Below are positions 9,584-18,781 of a stretch of 64,000 nt of DNA, in pieces. The translations under genes and the position numbers were made by a program. Positions within the stretch are counted from its first letter, which is position 1, and the number at the start of each line of letters is the position of its first letter. Origin of the DNA: Pelagovum pacificum (GTDB lineage: Bacteria; Pseudomonadota; Alphaproteobacteria; Rhodobacterales; Rhodobacteraceae); contig NZ_CP065915.1 of the NCBI RefSeq assembly GCF_016134045.1, positions 3,290,501 through 3,354,500 of the forward strand, read 5' to 3'. A model generated the notes under the pieces. That model saw only the letters and a program-made list of their open reading frames with translations. It was not told the origin of the DNA and made no database searches.

Positions 9584-10299
9584 CGGGCCAGCAGTCCGAC
9601 CAGTCGTTCACGCACCGCCGGAACGGGCCGGTCGCCCAGCGCCGGCGCCAGCCAATGTTCCAGAAAATGCCCGGTGGTTCTCAGTCCGTCCAGGATCTCG
9701 TCGTCCGGCGCGGGCCCCTCGCCCCGGAGGGCGGCCGGAAGGGGCAGCAACCGCGACTTCCACTCCCCTGCCCCGGCCCGGCTCACCGCCCGGCCCGTGC
9801 GCGGAGACACGAACGCCAGGTCGGTCACCTCTCCCGTCGCCGCACAGCTCGTCAGGTCCAGCCCGAAGCCGAGCTCTTCCAGCAGCGCGAGCTCCCAATG
9901 CAGATAGGCCAGAGGCCATGCATCCGTCCGGCCCAGCAGGTCGAGGAGGGTGATCGAGCGTTCGTAGAGCGGTTCGTGCGCTTCGCGCTCCGGCAGGGCG
10001 AAGGCGAGAAGACCACAGATGGCATTTAGTCCGGCGAGGCTCAGGCGGTCGCCCATCACCATCGCGGCACGGCTGCGGATCGGCTCGACCCGGTAGGCAC
10101 CGAGATGCTCTTCCAGCCGCGCGGTCCATGTCACGTCGATCTGTGCACCCGGTTGCAGAACGGGGGCGAGCTTCTGGCTCACCCCGCCGCGGACCAGCCC
10201 GGCGTGCCGGCCGTGCTCTTCGGTGAAGACTTCGATGATGACGCCGTTCTCGCCGTGGGACCGTCTGGACAGAAGGACGCCGCTGTCACGCCATTGCAT
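9580..10299 (-). CDS. recO: DNA repair protein RecO
   Basis: Loads RecA on SSB-coated DNA together with RecR in the RecFOR recombination pathway. 239 residues, normal for alphaproteobacteria. The N-terminal OB fold starts [24 protein letters not shown], written here only in part as the family opening, with [11 protein letters not shown] after it. The central helical part contains [18 protein letters not shown] followed by [21 protein letters not shown], a strong RecO signature. Of the usual zinc-binding cysteines only one is visible, as in other members of this group. Confidence 0.94.
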   Translation of the reverse strand: MQWRDSGVLLSRRSHGENGVIIEVFTEEHGRHAGLVRGGVSQKLAPVLQPGAQIDVTWTARLEEHLGAYRVEPIRSRAAMVMGDRLSLAGLNAICGLLAFALPEREAHEPLYERSITLLDLLGRTDAWPLAYLHWELALLEELGFGLDLTSCAATGEVTDLAFVSPRTGRAVSRAGAGEWKSRLLPLPAALRGEGPAPDDEILDGLRTTGHFLEHWLAPALGDRPVPAVRERLVGLLAR

Positions 10300-10397
10300 G
10301 CCGGTTCACCCTTCGCCCTTCGGTGGCGTCCCCTTGTTGTCGACGCCCGCTGAACGGCGAGTGGGGCGATGCCGCAGGCGAGCGCCGAGCGGCGGGC

Positions 10398-11000
10398 TCA
10401 GAGCCGATCCGCGAGGTGCGCATCCAGATCATCAAGCCGGTCGTGTCCCCAGAACCGCTGATCGCTGTCGGTCGCGATATAGAAGGGAGAGCCGAACGCG
10501 CCGGCATTCACCGCATCCTCGAGATTGGCGGCATAGGTCTCCGCACCCGAAAGCAGACCGCTGTCGGCGAGCGACGCCTCGAACCCGGCATCGGTGAGGC
10601 AGGCGCGGATCACCTCGTCCTCCGCGATGTTCTTCTCTTCCGCCCAGCAGGCACGAAGGAGGCCGTGCGCGAGCGCGCCGAGGTCGCCGCCCCCCGCCGA
10701 TTGCGCCGCGATCACCGCATAGGACGCCGGTGCGGCGTTGGTCGGCCAGTGCGCCGGTCGCAGGTTGAACCGCTTGCCCGACTTCTTCGCCGCCCGCTCG
10801 AGGTCCTGCGCCCGGTATTCCAGGCGACTCGGATGACGTTCGCCGACCGGTGTGCCCCCGGTCCTCTGGAACAGTGCCATGATGTCGAGCGGTTTGTAGC
10901 TGACCGTCGCGCCGTGCTTCGCCGCGATCTCCTCCAGCCGGGTCCCGGCGAGGTAGGTGAACGGAGAGATCAAAGAGAAATAGTAGTCGATATGTGCCAT
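10398..11000 (-). CDS. 2-hydroxychromene-2-carboxylate isomerase (DsbA/kappa-GST fold)
   Basis: 200-residue thioredoxin-fold protein of the kappa-class GST/HCCA isomerase group. In naphthalene degraders the enzyme isomerises 2-hydroxychromene-2-carboxylate with glutathione; most chromosomal homologues have no proven substrate. The opening IDYYFSLISPFTYLAG carries the family Ser-Pro pair at the active site; ALFQRTGGTPVGERHP and GSPFYIATDSDQRFWGHDRL are further signatures. The start is the ATG at 11000; the long open frame upstream is antisense to prs and not real. It is divergent from prs, and no aromatic-degradation genes are near, so a general glutathione-dependent role is more likely. Confidence 0.9.
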   Translation of the reverse strand: MAHIDYYFSLISPFTYLAGTRLEEIAAKHGATVSYKPLDIMALFQRTGGTPVGERHPSRLEYRAQDLERAAKKSGKRFNLRPAHWPTNAAPASYAVIAAQSAGGGDLGALAHGLLRACWAEEKNIAEDEVIRACLTDAGFEASLADSGLLSGAETYAANLEDAVNAGAFGSPFYIATDSDQRFWGHDRLDDLDAHLADRL

Positions 11001-11102
11001 CGGATGTCGTTCTCCCTCTCCGTGCTTGCGCAAGCGTAGGTCTGTGCTAGGCGGTGTCAACGTCACAGGACCGTCATGTCTCGCCCCGAGGACCCAGCAG
11101 AT

Positions 11103-12119
11103 ATGCCCAATATCGTCGAGCCGAAACTCATTTCCGGCAACGCCAACCTTCCCCTCGCCAAGGCGGTCGCCCGCCGGATGTCCATGCACCGCGGCATGTC
11201 CGTCGGGCTGGTCGATGCCAGGGTTGAAAGGTTCAACGATGCCGAGATCTTCGTCGAGGTTTACGAGAATGTCCGTGGCGAGGACATGTTCATCATTCAG
11301 CCGACCTCGCGCCCTGCGAACGACAACCTGATGGAGCTGCTCATCATCGCCGACGCGCTCCGACGGTCCTCCGCCGCGCGGATCACGGCGGTGATTCCCT
11401 ACTTCGGCTACGCCCGCCAGGATCGGCGCACCAAGGCGCGCACGCCGATCTCGGCCAAACTGGTCGCGAACCTGATCCACGAGGCGGGAATCGAGCGCGT
11501 TCTGACGATGGACCTGCACGCCGCGCAGATTCAGGGCTTCTTCGACATCCCGGTCGACAACCTCTACGCCGCACCGATCTACGCGCTCGACATCCTGCAC
11601 CACTTCAAGGACGTCTCCGACGTGATGGTCGTCAGCCCCGACGTCGGCGGTGTGACCCGTGCGCGGGAGCTCGCGACCCGGATCAACGCTCCCCTCGCCA
11701 TCGTAGACAAGCGCCGCGAGCGGGCGGGCGAAGTGGCCGAGATGACGGTGATCGGCGACGTCACCGGCAAGCGCTGCATCATCGTCGACGACATCTGCGA
11801 CACGGCCGGCACGCTCTGCAAAGCCGCCGAAGTCCTGATGAGCAAGGGCGCGACCGAGGTCCACGCCTACACGACTCACGGCGTCCTGTCCGGCCCCGCT
11901 GTCGAGCGTGTCTCGAACTCGGTCCTCAAGTCGCTCGTCATCACCGACAGCATAGAGCCGACTGCGGAGATCAAGGCCTGCCCCAACATCCGCATCGTCC
12001 CCACCGCCCCGATGTTCGCGCAGGCCATCCTCAACATCTGGAACGGCACGTCGGTGTCGTCCCTGTTCGAGCGCGAGACGCTCGGCCCGATCTACGAGGG
12101 GATGTACTCGGCCGCGTAG
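11103..12119 (+). CDS. prs: ribose-phosphate pyrophosphokinase
   Basis: Makes PRPP from ribose 5-phosphate and ATP for nucleotide, histidine and tryptophan synthesis. 338 residues from the ATG at 11103 (GAGGA ten bases upstream); another ATG at 11076 would add nine residues and also has an AGGA site, so the start is not certain. Motifs: [28 protein letters not shown] (ATP loop), [12 protein letters not shown], and the PRPP-binding DDICDTAGT. Length and motifs are those of class I enzymes. Confidence 0.96.
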   Translation: MPNIVEPKLISGNANLPLAKAVARRMSMHRGMSVGLVDARVERFNDAEIFVEVYENVRGEDMFIIQPTSRPANDNLMELLIIADALRRSSAARITAVIPYFGYARQDRRTKARTPISAKLVANLIHEAGIERVLTMDLHAAQIQGFFDIPVDNLYAAPIYALDILHHFKDVSDVMVVSPDVGGVTRARELATRINAPLAIVDKRRERAGEVAEMTVIGDVTGKRCIIVDDICDTAGTLCKAAEVLMSKGATEVHAYTTHGVLSGPAVERVSNSVLKSLVITDSIEPTAEIKACPNIRIVPTAPMFAQAILNIWNGTSVSSLFERETLGPIYEGMYSAA

Positions 12120-12178
12120 GGGGAGGTTAAGGCTGTAGGCGCGCCGCTCGATAGGTCGGGCGGCATTCTCCTTGCGCA

Positions 12179-12958
12179 TCACTCGACAACGAAGCTGTCC
12201 GTCAGGACGGCGAACCTATGCAACAAATCGTTGATGTCGACGCCTTCATGGTCGTACCGTGTCCCCGAGACGCGGTAGCTGTAGCCCCCGTCAATGAATT
12301 TGCAGCTTATGTACGAATCGCTACTCCTGTCGCACTCCGGCGGACGATCCTCCAAGGTCGATGCCGTGATCTCGAACCTGAGATCCTCACCATCGCGGGT
12401 ATCACCGCCCGGTGTCAGACCATGTACCGATGATTTGATGACGAAACCGGTCCCTCCGGGAGCCTGCTCTCCGTCTCGAGGATCGTAGCGCCACGGTATC
12501 TCGTATTGCTGGTCACCAATCCAGTAGCTCTGGTGATAATCAAACTGCACGTATCGCGCGCCAAATTGGGCGCATGCGATCAGAATGGGTGAAAGAACAA
12601 GAACGATGGCCACTTTTTCTCGGCGCGAGATGAACGCGAATGCCACCAGCGGAGAAATTATGGCGAGAGCAGCGAATACGTATGAGTACCGGCAGCCGAC
12701 AGTCGCCATGCAGAAGTTGGGGGCGTAGAAGTAAGTGACCGCATTCATAATTACTCGAAAACCAAACCAAAGCGCGGACAGCAGAGCACTCACGATCGCC
12801 GCAGCGACCCACGGAGATGGCTCGTAATACGGTGGTTCGACTGGTTCCGCCGATGGCTTGGCGTCCCTCATCCACGGCGGGTGACGATCCTCGGATCGTC
12901 GTTCAGCGACTGACTTGGCGCCCCTCAGCTGCGCTTCTTCCGGAAATTTTCGGCCCAT
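12179..12958 (-). CDS. hypothetical membrane protein, lower G+C than neighbours
   Basis: 259 residues from the ATG at 12958; a later ATG (12871) is also possible. I do not recognise it. After a charged, Pro-rich N-terminus there are three hydrophobic segments (SPWVAAAIVSALLSALWFGF; YVFAALAIISPLVAFAFI; VAIVLVLSPILIACAQF), then a C-terminal domain of about 120 polar residues with two cysteines (PPECDRS, ISCKF). Three 60-base rows (12541, 12601, 12721) count to about 47-53% G+C against about 68% for a row inside prs, so the gene may be acquired. It stands alone between prs and the symporter. Confidence 0.65.
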   Translation of the reverse strand: MGRKFPEEAQLRGAKSVAERRSEDRHPPWMRDAKPSAEPVEPPYYEPSPWVAAAIVSALLSALWFGFRVIMNAVTYFYAPNFCMATVGCRYSYVFAALAIISPLVAFAFISRREKVAIVLVLSPILIACAQFGARYVQFDYHQSYWIGDQQYEIPWRYDPRDGEQAPGGTGFVIKSSVHGLTPGGDTRDGEDLRFEITASTLEDRPPECDRSSDSYISCKFIDGGYSYRVSGTRYDHEGVDINDLLHRFAVLTDSFVVE

Positions 12959-13002
12959 CACGCCTCTACTCGTCAATCCGCGACAACGTACACCTGCACA
13001 AC

Positions 13003-13029
13003 AAAAAGGGCGCCGCGAAGGCGCCCTTT
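13003..13029 (-). terminator. intrinsic terminator of the AGCS symporter gene
   Basis: Read on the minus strand, AGGGCGCC-TTCGC-GGCGCCCT is followed by a T run. It lies about 20 bases after the symporter stop. Confidence 0.88.
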
Positions 13030-13049
13030 CCATACTTGCTATCCCGATT

Positions 13050-14492
13050 CTACTCCGCAGCCGTCGCTTTCGGCGCATCCGGCCATGCGGTCGGGTCGGT
13101 ATCGAGGTCGGGGAACTTCGCCGGGTCGAAGACCGGCTTCTCGATCCCTGCGGCAAGCTGGGAACGGAAGTCCTGGATGATCCTCAGCGCGATCGGGAAC
13201 AGCATCATCAGCGCCAGCAGGTTCACCACCGCGAGGATCCCCATCATCGGGTCGGAGAAGTTGAAGACCGCCGTCGCGCCCGGCGCCACCGCGCCGAGGA
13301 ACACGATACCGATGATGACGATCCGCAGGATGTGGAACGCCATCGGCGAGTCGGTCATGAAGCTCAGTGCGTTCTCGCCGAGGTAGTAGTTGTACATGAT
13401 CGACGAGAAGCTGAAGAGCAGGATCGCAACGGTCAGGAAGTACTGCGCCCAGCCACCGACGTGGTCCACCATGCTCTGCTGGGTGAGCGCCACGCCGTCC
13501 ACGCCTTCCGCGCCGGGCTGGTAGACATCGCCGAGCAGGATGACGAAGGCCGTGCAGGAGCAGATCAGGATCGTGTCGATGAAGACGGAGAAGCTCTGCG
13601 TGATACCCTGGCTCACCGGGTGCTTCACGTAGGCCGTGGCCGCCACGTTCGGAGCGGAGCCGAGGCCCGCCTCGTTCGAGAACAGCCCGCGCCGCAGACC
13701 CTGTGCGATGGCCGCGCCCATGCCGCCGGCGACCGCCTCGCGGAAGCCGAAGGCGTTGGCGAAGATGTCCCACAGGACACCGGGGAGACCGGTGATGTTG
13801 AGCAGGATGATCAGCAGCGCCATCCCGATATAGCCGAAGGCCATCACGGGGATGATGATGTCCGCCGCCTTGGCGATCCGGTGAATACCGCCGTAGACAA
13901 TGAAGCCCGTGGCGATGGCGAGGACCGCGCCGGTCCAGACCCGCTGGATGCCCATCGAGTCGAGCGCCGCCCCGGCAACAGTATTGCCCTGGAACGCGTT
14001 GAAGCCGATGGCGAAGGAGGCAATGAGGCACACCGCGTAGACGATGGCGAGCCAGCGGTAGTTTGCGCCGAGCCCGTGGATGATCGCCCGCGCCGGGCCG
14101 CCGCGATAGTTTCCGTCGGGCTCCGTGCGCTTGTAGAGCTGGGCCAGCGTCGCCTCGACCAGCGCCGAGCACATGCCGATCAGCGCGATCGCCCACATCC
14201 AGAAGACCGCGCCCGGACCACCGGCCGTGATCGCAACGGCGACGCCGGCGATATTGCCGCCCCCGACCCGTCCCCCGACGGAGACGAACAGCGCTTCTCG
14301 TGCGCTGATCTTGGTGGGATCGTTATCCTCGTCGGTGCCCGTCAGGACGCCGAACATCCGCTTGAAGAAGCGGAACTGGACGAAGCCGCTGGCGACGGTG
14401 AAGAAGACGCCGAGCACGACGAGGAAGGGGATGAGCGCCCATCCCCAGGTCAGGTCGTTGACCGCGTTGAAGATCGTATCGAAGAAGCCCAC
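13050..14492 (-). CDS. sodium:alanine symporter, AGCS family
   Basis: Inner-membrane Na+-coupled importer of alanine or glycine (DagA/AlsT type). 480 residues, normal for the family, with about eleven hydrophobic segments. Signatures include SVGGRVGGGNIAGVAVAIT, GGPGAVFWMW and the glycine-rich GLGSAPNVAATAY. The start is GTG at 14492 with GAGGG seven bases upstream. The 261 bases between it and hrpB contain no ORF and should hold its promoter. A strong terminator follows. Confidence 0.93.
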   Translation of the reverse strand: MGFFDTIFNAVNDLTWGWALIPFLVVLGVFFTVASGFVQFRFFKRMFGVLTGTDEDNDPTKISAREALFVSVGGRVGGGNIAGVAVAITAGGPGAVFWMWAIALIGMCSALVEATLAQLYKRTEPDGNYRGGPARAIIHGLGANYRWLAIVYAVCLIASFAIGFNAFQGNTVAGAALDSMGIQRVWTGAVLAIATGFIVYGGIHRIAKAADIIIPVMAFGYIGMALLIILLNITGLPGVLWDIFANAFGFREAVAGGMGAAIAQGLRRGLFSNEAGLGSAPNVAATAYVKHPVSQGITQSFSVFIDTILICSCTAFVILLGDVYQPGAEGVDGVALTQQSMVDHVGGWAQYFLTVAILLFSFSSIMYNYYLGENALSFMTDSPMAFHILRIVIIGIVFLGAVAPGATAVFNFSDPMMGILAVVNLLALMMLFPIALRIIQDFRSQLAAGIEKPVFDPAKFPDLDTDPTAWPDAPKATAAE

Positions 14493-14753
14493 GAGATGTC
14501 CCTCTCTTGCTAGTCAGGGGGCGTCGGGCAATGCCCGGATCGCCTTGGCGATCCTCGGACCCGTTCGCTCAGGTCGCTTCTGTCGGCCCCACCATTGGTC
14601 GATCAGGCCCCAAAGCGACATCGAATGCACCCCTTTTTTGCCATGCCCGTTGAGAAAATGAGATTTATCAACCTGATGGGGATTTCATGTGCAGGCCGCC
14701 CACGGGCGGTCCTGCGGTTGTCTCCGCCGCTGGAAAAGCTCCGCGCGTGCGCA

Positions 14754-17165
14754 TCAGGTGCCGCGCGGCTTGGCACGCAGTGTCGGGTCCGCCTTGGTCG
14801 GGTCTTCTGGCCAGGGGTGTTTCGGGTACTGCCCGCGCATGTCCTTGCGCACGTCGGCGTAGGAGGTCGCCCAGAATCCCGGCAGGTCGGTCGTCACCTG
14901 TACCGGCCGGCGCGCCGGGGACAGAAGCGTGATCCGCAGCGCCCGCCCGGCGACGACAGGGTGTGAGGTCTGGCCGAACAGTTCCTGAAGCCGGACTTCG
15001 ATCGAGGGGTGGTCACCGGCGTAGTCGATCGGGATCTCCCGGCCGAGCGGGGTCCGGAACTTGCCGGGGGCGAGGCGGTCGAGACGCTGGACCTGGTCCC
15101 AGTCCAGCATGGCGCGGAGCACGGGCAGCGCGTCGAACCCCTTCCATTGGTCGACGGTCACCACGCCGGCGAGGTATGGCGCCAGCCACGTCTCGAGGCT
15201 GCCGTAGAGGACCTCGTCCGTCATTTCAGGCATGTCTTCCCCTGCGCTGCGGAGAAGTTCGACACGTGTCCGGAACCGGTCAGCCGCAGCGCCGAAGCCG
15301 AGGCCCAGATCGCGGATACCGTCGCACATCGCGCGCGACAGCTGTTCGGGATCGGCATCGCGCCAGGGCCGGTCGTCGAGCACCAGCGCGCCGAGCCGCT
15401 CCTGCTGGCGGGCCAGAACGCGGCGGTCGCGGCGCGACCATGTGCAAAGGGTCTCAAGCGTGATGCGCTCCGCCGCGATCTCGCGGAGCTCGTCCTCGCT
15501 CAGAGGCAGGGCCAGCCGAATCTTCGCCTCCCGCGTGTCGCCGTCGAGGTCGAGCGCGACGAGGAACCGCTGCCCGGCAAGGGGGTCCACGTCGCCCATC
15601 ACGGCGCCCTTCCCGCCCGAGAGCACGTAGCGCGGGGCCTCACCGGGCCGGCGCATGGCGATCCGGTCGGGATAGGCCAGCGCGGCCATCTGGCCGTCGC
15701 TCAGGTCACCGGCGGGCGGCGCGAGCTTCGCCAGCCGCTTCGACTCGCGTCTGATCCGGTCGAGCACCGCCTTGTTCGCCCGACTGTCGCGATCCCCGCC
15801 GCGCAGTGCGGCAAGACGGATCGTGGCATCGGATGAGGTGCCACGCATCGGGTCGCGCTCCGACAGCAGCGCGGCCAGCGGCGCGGCGCTTCGCCCGGCC
15901 TTCAGCAGCATGTGCGCGATCCTCGGGTGCGCGGGGAGCGCGGTCATCTCTCGGCCATGCGGCGTGATCCGCCCTTCGGCGTCGAGCGCGCCGAGATCGG
16001 TCAGCAACGCGCGGGCCTCGGCCAGCGGGCCGGGCGGTGGCAGCGTCAGGAACGACAGGTCGTCCGAGCCCCACGCCGCGAGCTCCAGCGCCAGACCGGC
16101 GAGATCGGCGGCCTCGATCTCTGCCGGGGCGTGGGCCCGCATCGCCCCCTCCGCCGCCTTCGGCCAGAGCCGGTAGCAGACGCCCGGCGCCACGCGACCG
16201 GCGCGGCCAGCGCGCTGCGTCGCCTCCGCGCGGGTTGCGCGTTCAGTGACAAGGCGGGACATCCCCGAGTTCGGATCGAAGCGGGACCGGCGCGCGCGAC
16301 CGGAATCGACCACGACGCGGATGTCCTCGATGGTGAGCGACGTCTCGGCGATCGACGTGGCGAGCACGATCTTGCGGCCAGACGGCTCCGGCCGGATCGC
16401 CGCGCGCTGCTCGGCGAAGGGCATCGCTCCGAAGAGCGGACGGAGATGGCAGCTCTTCGGGAGGCGCCCCTCCAGACGCGCGGCAACGCGGCGGATCTCA
16501 CCCTCGCCGGGCAGAAAGACGAGCACGCCGCCCTCCGTCTCGGCGACCGCCTCCTCGACCAGCGCCGCGACCGAAGCCTCGAGGCGCAGCGACGGGTCGG
16601 GGCCCCGCGCGAGCCAGCGCAGATCGACCGGAAAGCTCCGCCCGTCGGATGTGATGACCGGCGCGTCGTCGAGCATCTCGGACACTGGGCCAGCGTCGAG
16701 CGTGGCGGACATGACAAGCAGCCAGAGGTCGTCGCGCAGCGCACCGCGCACCTCCCACGTGAGGGCAAGGCCGAGGTCCGCGTCGAGCGAGCGCTCGTGA
16801 AATTCGTCGAAGATGATCGCCGAGATGCCGGGCAGGCTCGGGTCGGATTGCAGCATTCGGGTCAGGATGCCTTCGGTAACGACTTCGATCCGGCGGCCCG
16901 GCACCGACTCTCCGCGCATTCGGTAGCCCACGCGCTGGCCCGTCGTCTCGCCGAGCCCTTCGGCCAGCCGCTCGGCCGCGGCGCGGACAGCGAGGCGGCG
17001 CGGCTCCAGCATCAGGATCAGGCCGGGCACCTCGTCGAGCAGCGCCAGCGGCACGCGCGTCGTCTTGCCCGCGCCCGGCGGCGCCTGCAGCACAGCCCGG
17101 CCCTTCTCGCGCAGCGCGGCGACAAGCGAGGGCAGCACCTCGTCGATGGGCAGGGACCGGTCCAT
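14754..17165 (-). CDS. hrpB: ATP-dependent helicase HrpB
   Basis: DEAH-box RNA helicase-like protein; its cellular role is still poorly defined. 803 residues, normal for HrpB. Helicase motifs are visible in order: APPGAGKTT (I), LEPRRLAVRAAAERLA (Ia), DEFHERS (II, DEFH variant), MSATLD (III), TSIAETSLTI (V), QRAGRAGRVAPG (VI). The C-terminal HrpB-specific region ends with PARRPVQVTTDLPGFW and YPKHPWPEDP, the usual HrpB tail. It is divergent from meaB across 75 bases. Confidence 0.95.
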   Translation of the reverse strand: MDRSLPIDEVLPSLVAALREKGRAVLQAPPGAGKTTRVPLALLDEVPGLILMLEPRRLAVRAAAERLAEGLGETTGQRVGYRMRGESVPGRRIEVVTEGILTRMLQSDPSLPGISAIIFDEFHERSLDADLGLALTWEVRGALRDDLWLLVMSATLDAGPVSEMLDDAPVITSDGRSFPVDLRWLARGPDPSLRLEASVAALVEEAVAETEGGVLVFLPGEGEIRRVAARLEGRLPKSCHLRPLFGAMPFAEQRAAIRPEPSGRKIVLATSIAETSLTIEDIRVVVDSGRARRSRFDPNSGMSRLVTERATRAEATQRAGRAGRVAPGVCYRLWPKAAEGAMRAHAPAEIEAADLAGLALELAAWGSDDLSFLTLPPPGPLAEARALLTDLGALDAEGRITPHGREMTALPAHPRIAHMLLKAGRSAAPLAALLSERDPMRGTSSDATIRLAALRGGDRDSRANKAVLDRIRRESKRLAKLAPPAGDLSDGQMAALAYPDRIAMRRPGEAPRYVLSGGKGAVMGDVDPLAGQRFLVALDLDGDTREAKIRLALPLSEDELREIAAERITLETLCTWSRRDRRVLARQQERLGALVLDDRPWRDADPEQLSRAMCDGIRDLGLGFGAAADRFRTRVELLRSAGEDMPEMTDEVLYGSLETWLAPYLAGVVTVDQWKGFDALPVLRAMLDWDQVQRLDRLAPGKFRTPLGREIPIDYAGDHPSIEVRLQELFGQTSHPVVAGRALRITLLSPARRPVQVTTDLPGFWATSYADVRKDMRGQYPKHPWPEDPTKADPTLRAKPRGT

Positions 17166-17240
17166 CCCGTCTGGTCTCCCGACACCGCCGTGCCGTCAAG
17201 GGCTCTGGACAGGAGCGGCGAACCCGGCGATCCCTCGGAC

Positions 17241-18224
17241 ATGACCGGGACCGACCTCCTCCAGCGCCTTGCCTCGGGCGACCGCCGTGCGCTTGCCCGC
17301 GCGATCACGCTGGTCGAGAGCGGCCGCGCCGACCACCGGGCGGAGGCGGAAGCACTGCTCGATGCGCTGCCGCCGAAGCCGGATACGCTGCGGATCGGGC
17401 TGTCCGGCACGCCCGGCGTCGGCAAGTCGACCTTCATCGAGACATTCGGGCTGATGCTCACCGGCCTTGGCCACAAGGTCGCGGTGCTGGCGGTGGATCC
17501 GTCGTCGTCCCGGTCCGGCGGTTCGATCCTTGGCGACAAGACCCGGATGGAGCGGCTGGCCCGCGATCCGAACGCTTACATCCGACCCTCACCCGCGCAG
17601 ACGCAGCTCGGCGGGGTGGCCCGGCGCACGCGCGAGGCGATGGTGCTGTGCGAGGCGGCGGGCTTCGACATCGTGCTGGTGGAGACGGTCGGCGTCGGCC
17701 AGTCGGAGACCGAAGTCGCGTGGATGACCGACCTCTTCCTGTTGCTGCTCGCGCCCGCCGGCGGGGATGAGCTTCAGGGAGTGAAGCGCGGCATCATGGA
17801 GATCGCTGACCTCGTGCTTGTGAACAAGGCGGACGGGGATCTGGCGGCGCAGGCTACCCGGACATGCGCGGACTACGCAGGGGCGCTGCGCCTGCTGCGA
17901 CGGCGCCCGCAGGATCCGGACGGCTTTCCCAAGGCGATGACCGTTTCGGCGCTCGAATCGACGGGTGTCGCCGAGGCTTGGGAGCAGATTCGCACGCTGT
18001 CCGGCTGGCGGCGGGAGGCCGGCATCCTCGAAGGGCGCCGCGCCGAGCAGGCCCGCCACTGGTTCGAGGAGGAAGTGCGGCGTGCGCTGCTGTCCCGGCT
18101 CGACCGGGAACCGGCCAAGGGGTTGATGCGTCAGCTTGCTGAGCGGGTCGGGGCGGGCGATCTGTCCCCCGCCGGCGCCGCGTCGGACCTTCTCGACGCG
18201 CTGCTCGGCAATCGGCCGGGTTGA
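17241..18224 (+). CDS. meaB: methylmalonyl-CoA mutase-associated GTPase MeaB
   Basis: G3E-type GTPase that protects and reloads adenosylcobalamin-dependent methylmalonyl-CoA mutase. 327 residues. Walker A is GTPGVGKST near residue 57; then VDPSSSRSGGSILGDKTRM (switch/metal region), ETVGVGQSE (Walker B region) and NKADGD (guanine specificity). The ATG at 17241 opens a normal-length family N-terminus; the open frame that continues upstream is antisense to hrpB. The mutase itself is not in this window. The gene suggests an active propionate or ethylmalonyl-CoA pathway elsewhere. Confidence 0.95.
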   Translation: MTGTDLLQRLASGDRRALARAITLVESGRADHRAEAEALLDALPPKPDTLRIGLSGTPGVGKSTFIETFGLMLTGLGHKVAVLAVDPSSSRSGGSILGDKTRMERLARDPNAYIRPSPAQTQLGGVARRTREAMVLCEAAGFDIVLVETVGVGQSETEVAWMTDLFLLLLAPAGGDELQGVKRGIMEIADLVLVNKADGDLAAQATRTCADYAGALRLLRRRPQDPDGFPKAMTVSALESTGVAEAWEQIRTLSGWRREAGILEGRRAEQARHWFEEEVRRALLSRLDREPAKGLMRQLAERVGAGDLSPAGAASDLLDALLGNRPG

Positions 18225-18237
18225 GCCGCCGGGGCCC

Positions 18238-18266
18238 TTGACGCAACAGGGCGATCCGCCTATGGA
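18238..18266 (+). promoter_or_regulatory. sigma70-type promoter before rpmB
   Basis: TTGACG (18238-18243) and TATGGA (18261-18266) are separated by exactly 17 bases, in the gap between meaB and rpmB. This leaves an untranslated leader of about 80 bases. Confidence 0.6.
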
Positions 18267-18354
18267 CAGCCGACCAGATTTCGGGCGCCGCAGCCGCGGT
18301 GCCTTTCTACATTGGCGAAACCGTCATTTCGCCCGAATCGAATGAGGATGAACC

Positions 18355-18642
18355 ATGTCGCGTAAATGCGAACTGACCGGAAAAGGGCCGATGACGGGCA
18401 ATAACGTCAGCCACGCCCACAACAAGACCCGCCGCCGCTTCCTGCCGAACCTGCAGGACGTGACGCTCCAGTCCGAGACTCTCGGCCGTTCCTTCAAATT
18501 CCGCGTATCCAGTGCTGCCCTGCGTACTGTCGACCACCGCGGTGGCCTCGACGCCTTCATGGCGCGCGCCAAGGAAGCGGACCTTTCGGCCGACGCGCTG
18601 AAAGTGAAGAAAGAGATCGCGAAGGCCGCCGCCTCCGCCTGA
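18355..18642 (+). CDS. rpmB: 50S ribosomal protein L28
   Basis: 95-residue component of the large ribosomal subunit. It begins [20 protein letters not shown] with the family [13 protein letters not shown] motif and a C-terminal basic/alanine tail. Length is that of alphaproteobacterial L28. Only one cysteine is left of the zinc-ribbon set, so it is the zinc-free form. It has its own promoter and terminator and so is probably a single-gene unit. Confidence 0.97.
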   Translation: MSRKCELTGKGPMTGNNVSHAHNKTRRRFLPNLQDVTLQSETLGRSFKFRVSSAALRTVDHRGGLDAFMARAKEADLSADALKVKKEIAKAAASA

Positions 18643-18667
18643 TCCGTCTTCACGGACAAATTTCGAA

Positions 18668-18695
18668 AAGCCCGGCCCCTGTGGCCGGGCTTTTT
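18668..18695 (+). terminator. intrinsic terminator of rpmB
   Basis: A 10-bp stem AAGCCCGGCC / GGCCGGGCTT with loop CCTGT ends in a T run, 25 bases after the stop. Confidence 0.92.
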
Positions 18696-18737
18696 CGTTG
18701 CGGCGTCCCCTCCACTTGCAATCGTCGCAATGGGCGG

Positions 18738-18762
18738 TATTGGTCAAAGAGCTTTACCAATA
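18738..18762. promoter_or_regulatory. inverted repeat upstream of lldD, candidate operator
   Basis: TATTGGT (18738-18744) and ACCAATA (18756-18762) form a perfect 7-bp inverted repeat with 11 bases between. It ends 19 bases before the lldD ATG and would overlap the -10 region of a TTGCAA/TATTGG promoter (18716-18743). TTGGT/ACCAA half sites are known for GntR-family regulators such as LldR; the regulator is not in this window, so the identity is inferred. Confidence 0.5.
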
Positions 18763-18781
18763 TCGACCCGGAGGACCGCTC

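Noticed and set aside
11001..12182. Long N-terminal extension of the isomerase frame
   Set aside because: It is the antisense of prs; the real isomerase starts at the ATG at 11000 where the family N-terminus begins.
15912..17240. Long in-frame extension upstream of meaB
   Set aside because: Antisense to hrpB; MeaB has a normal length and N-terminus from 17241.
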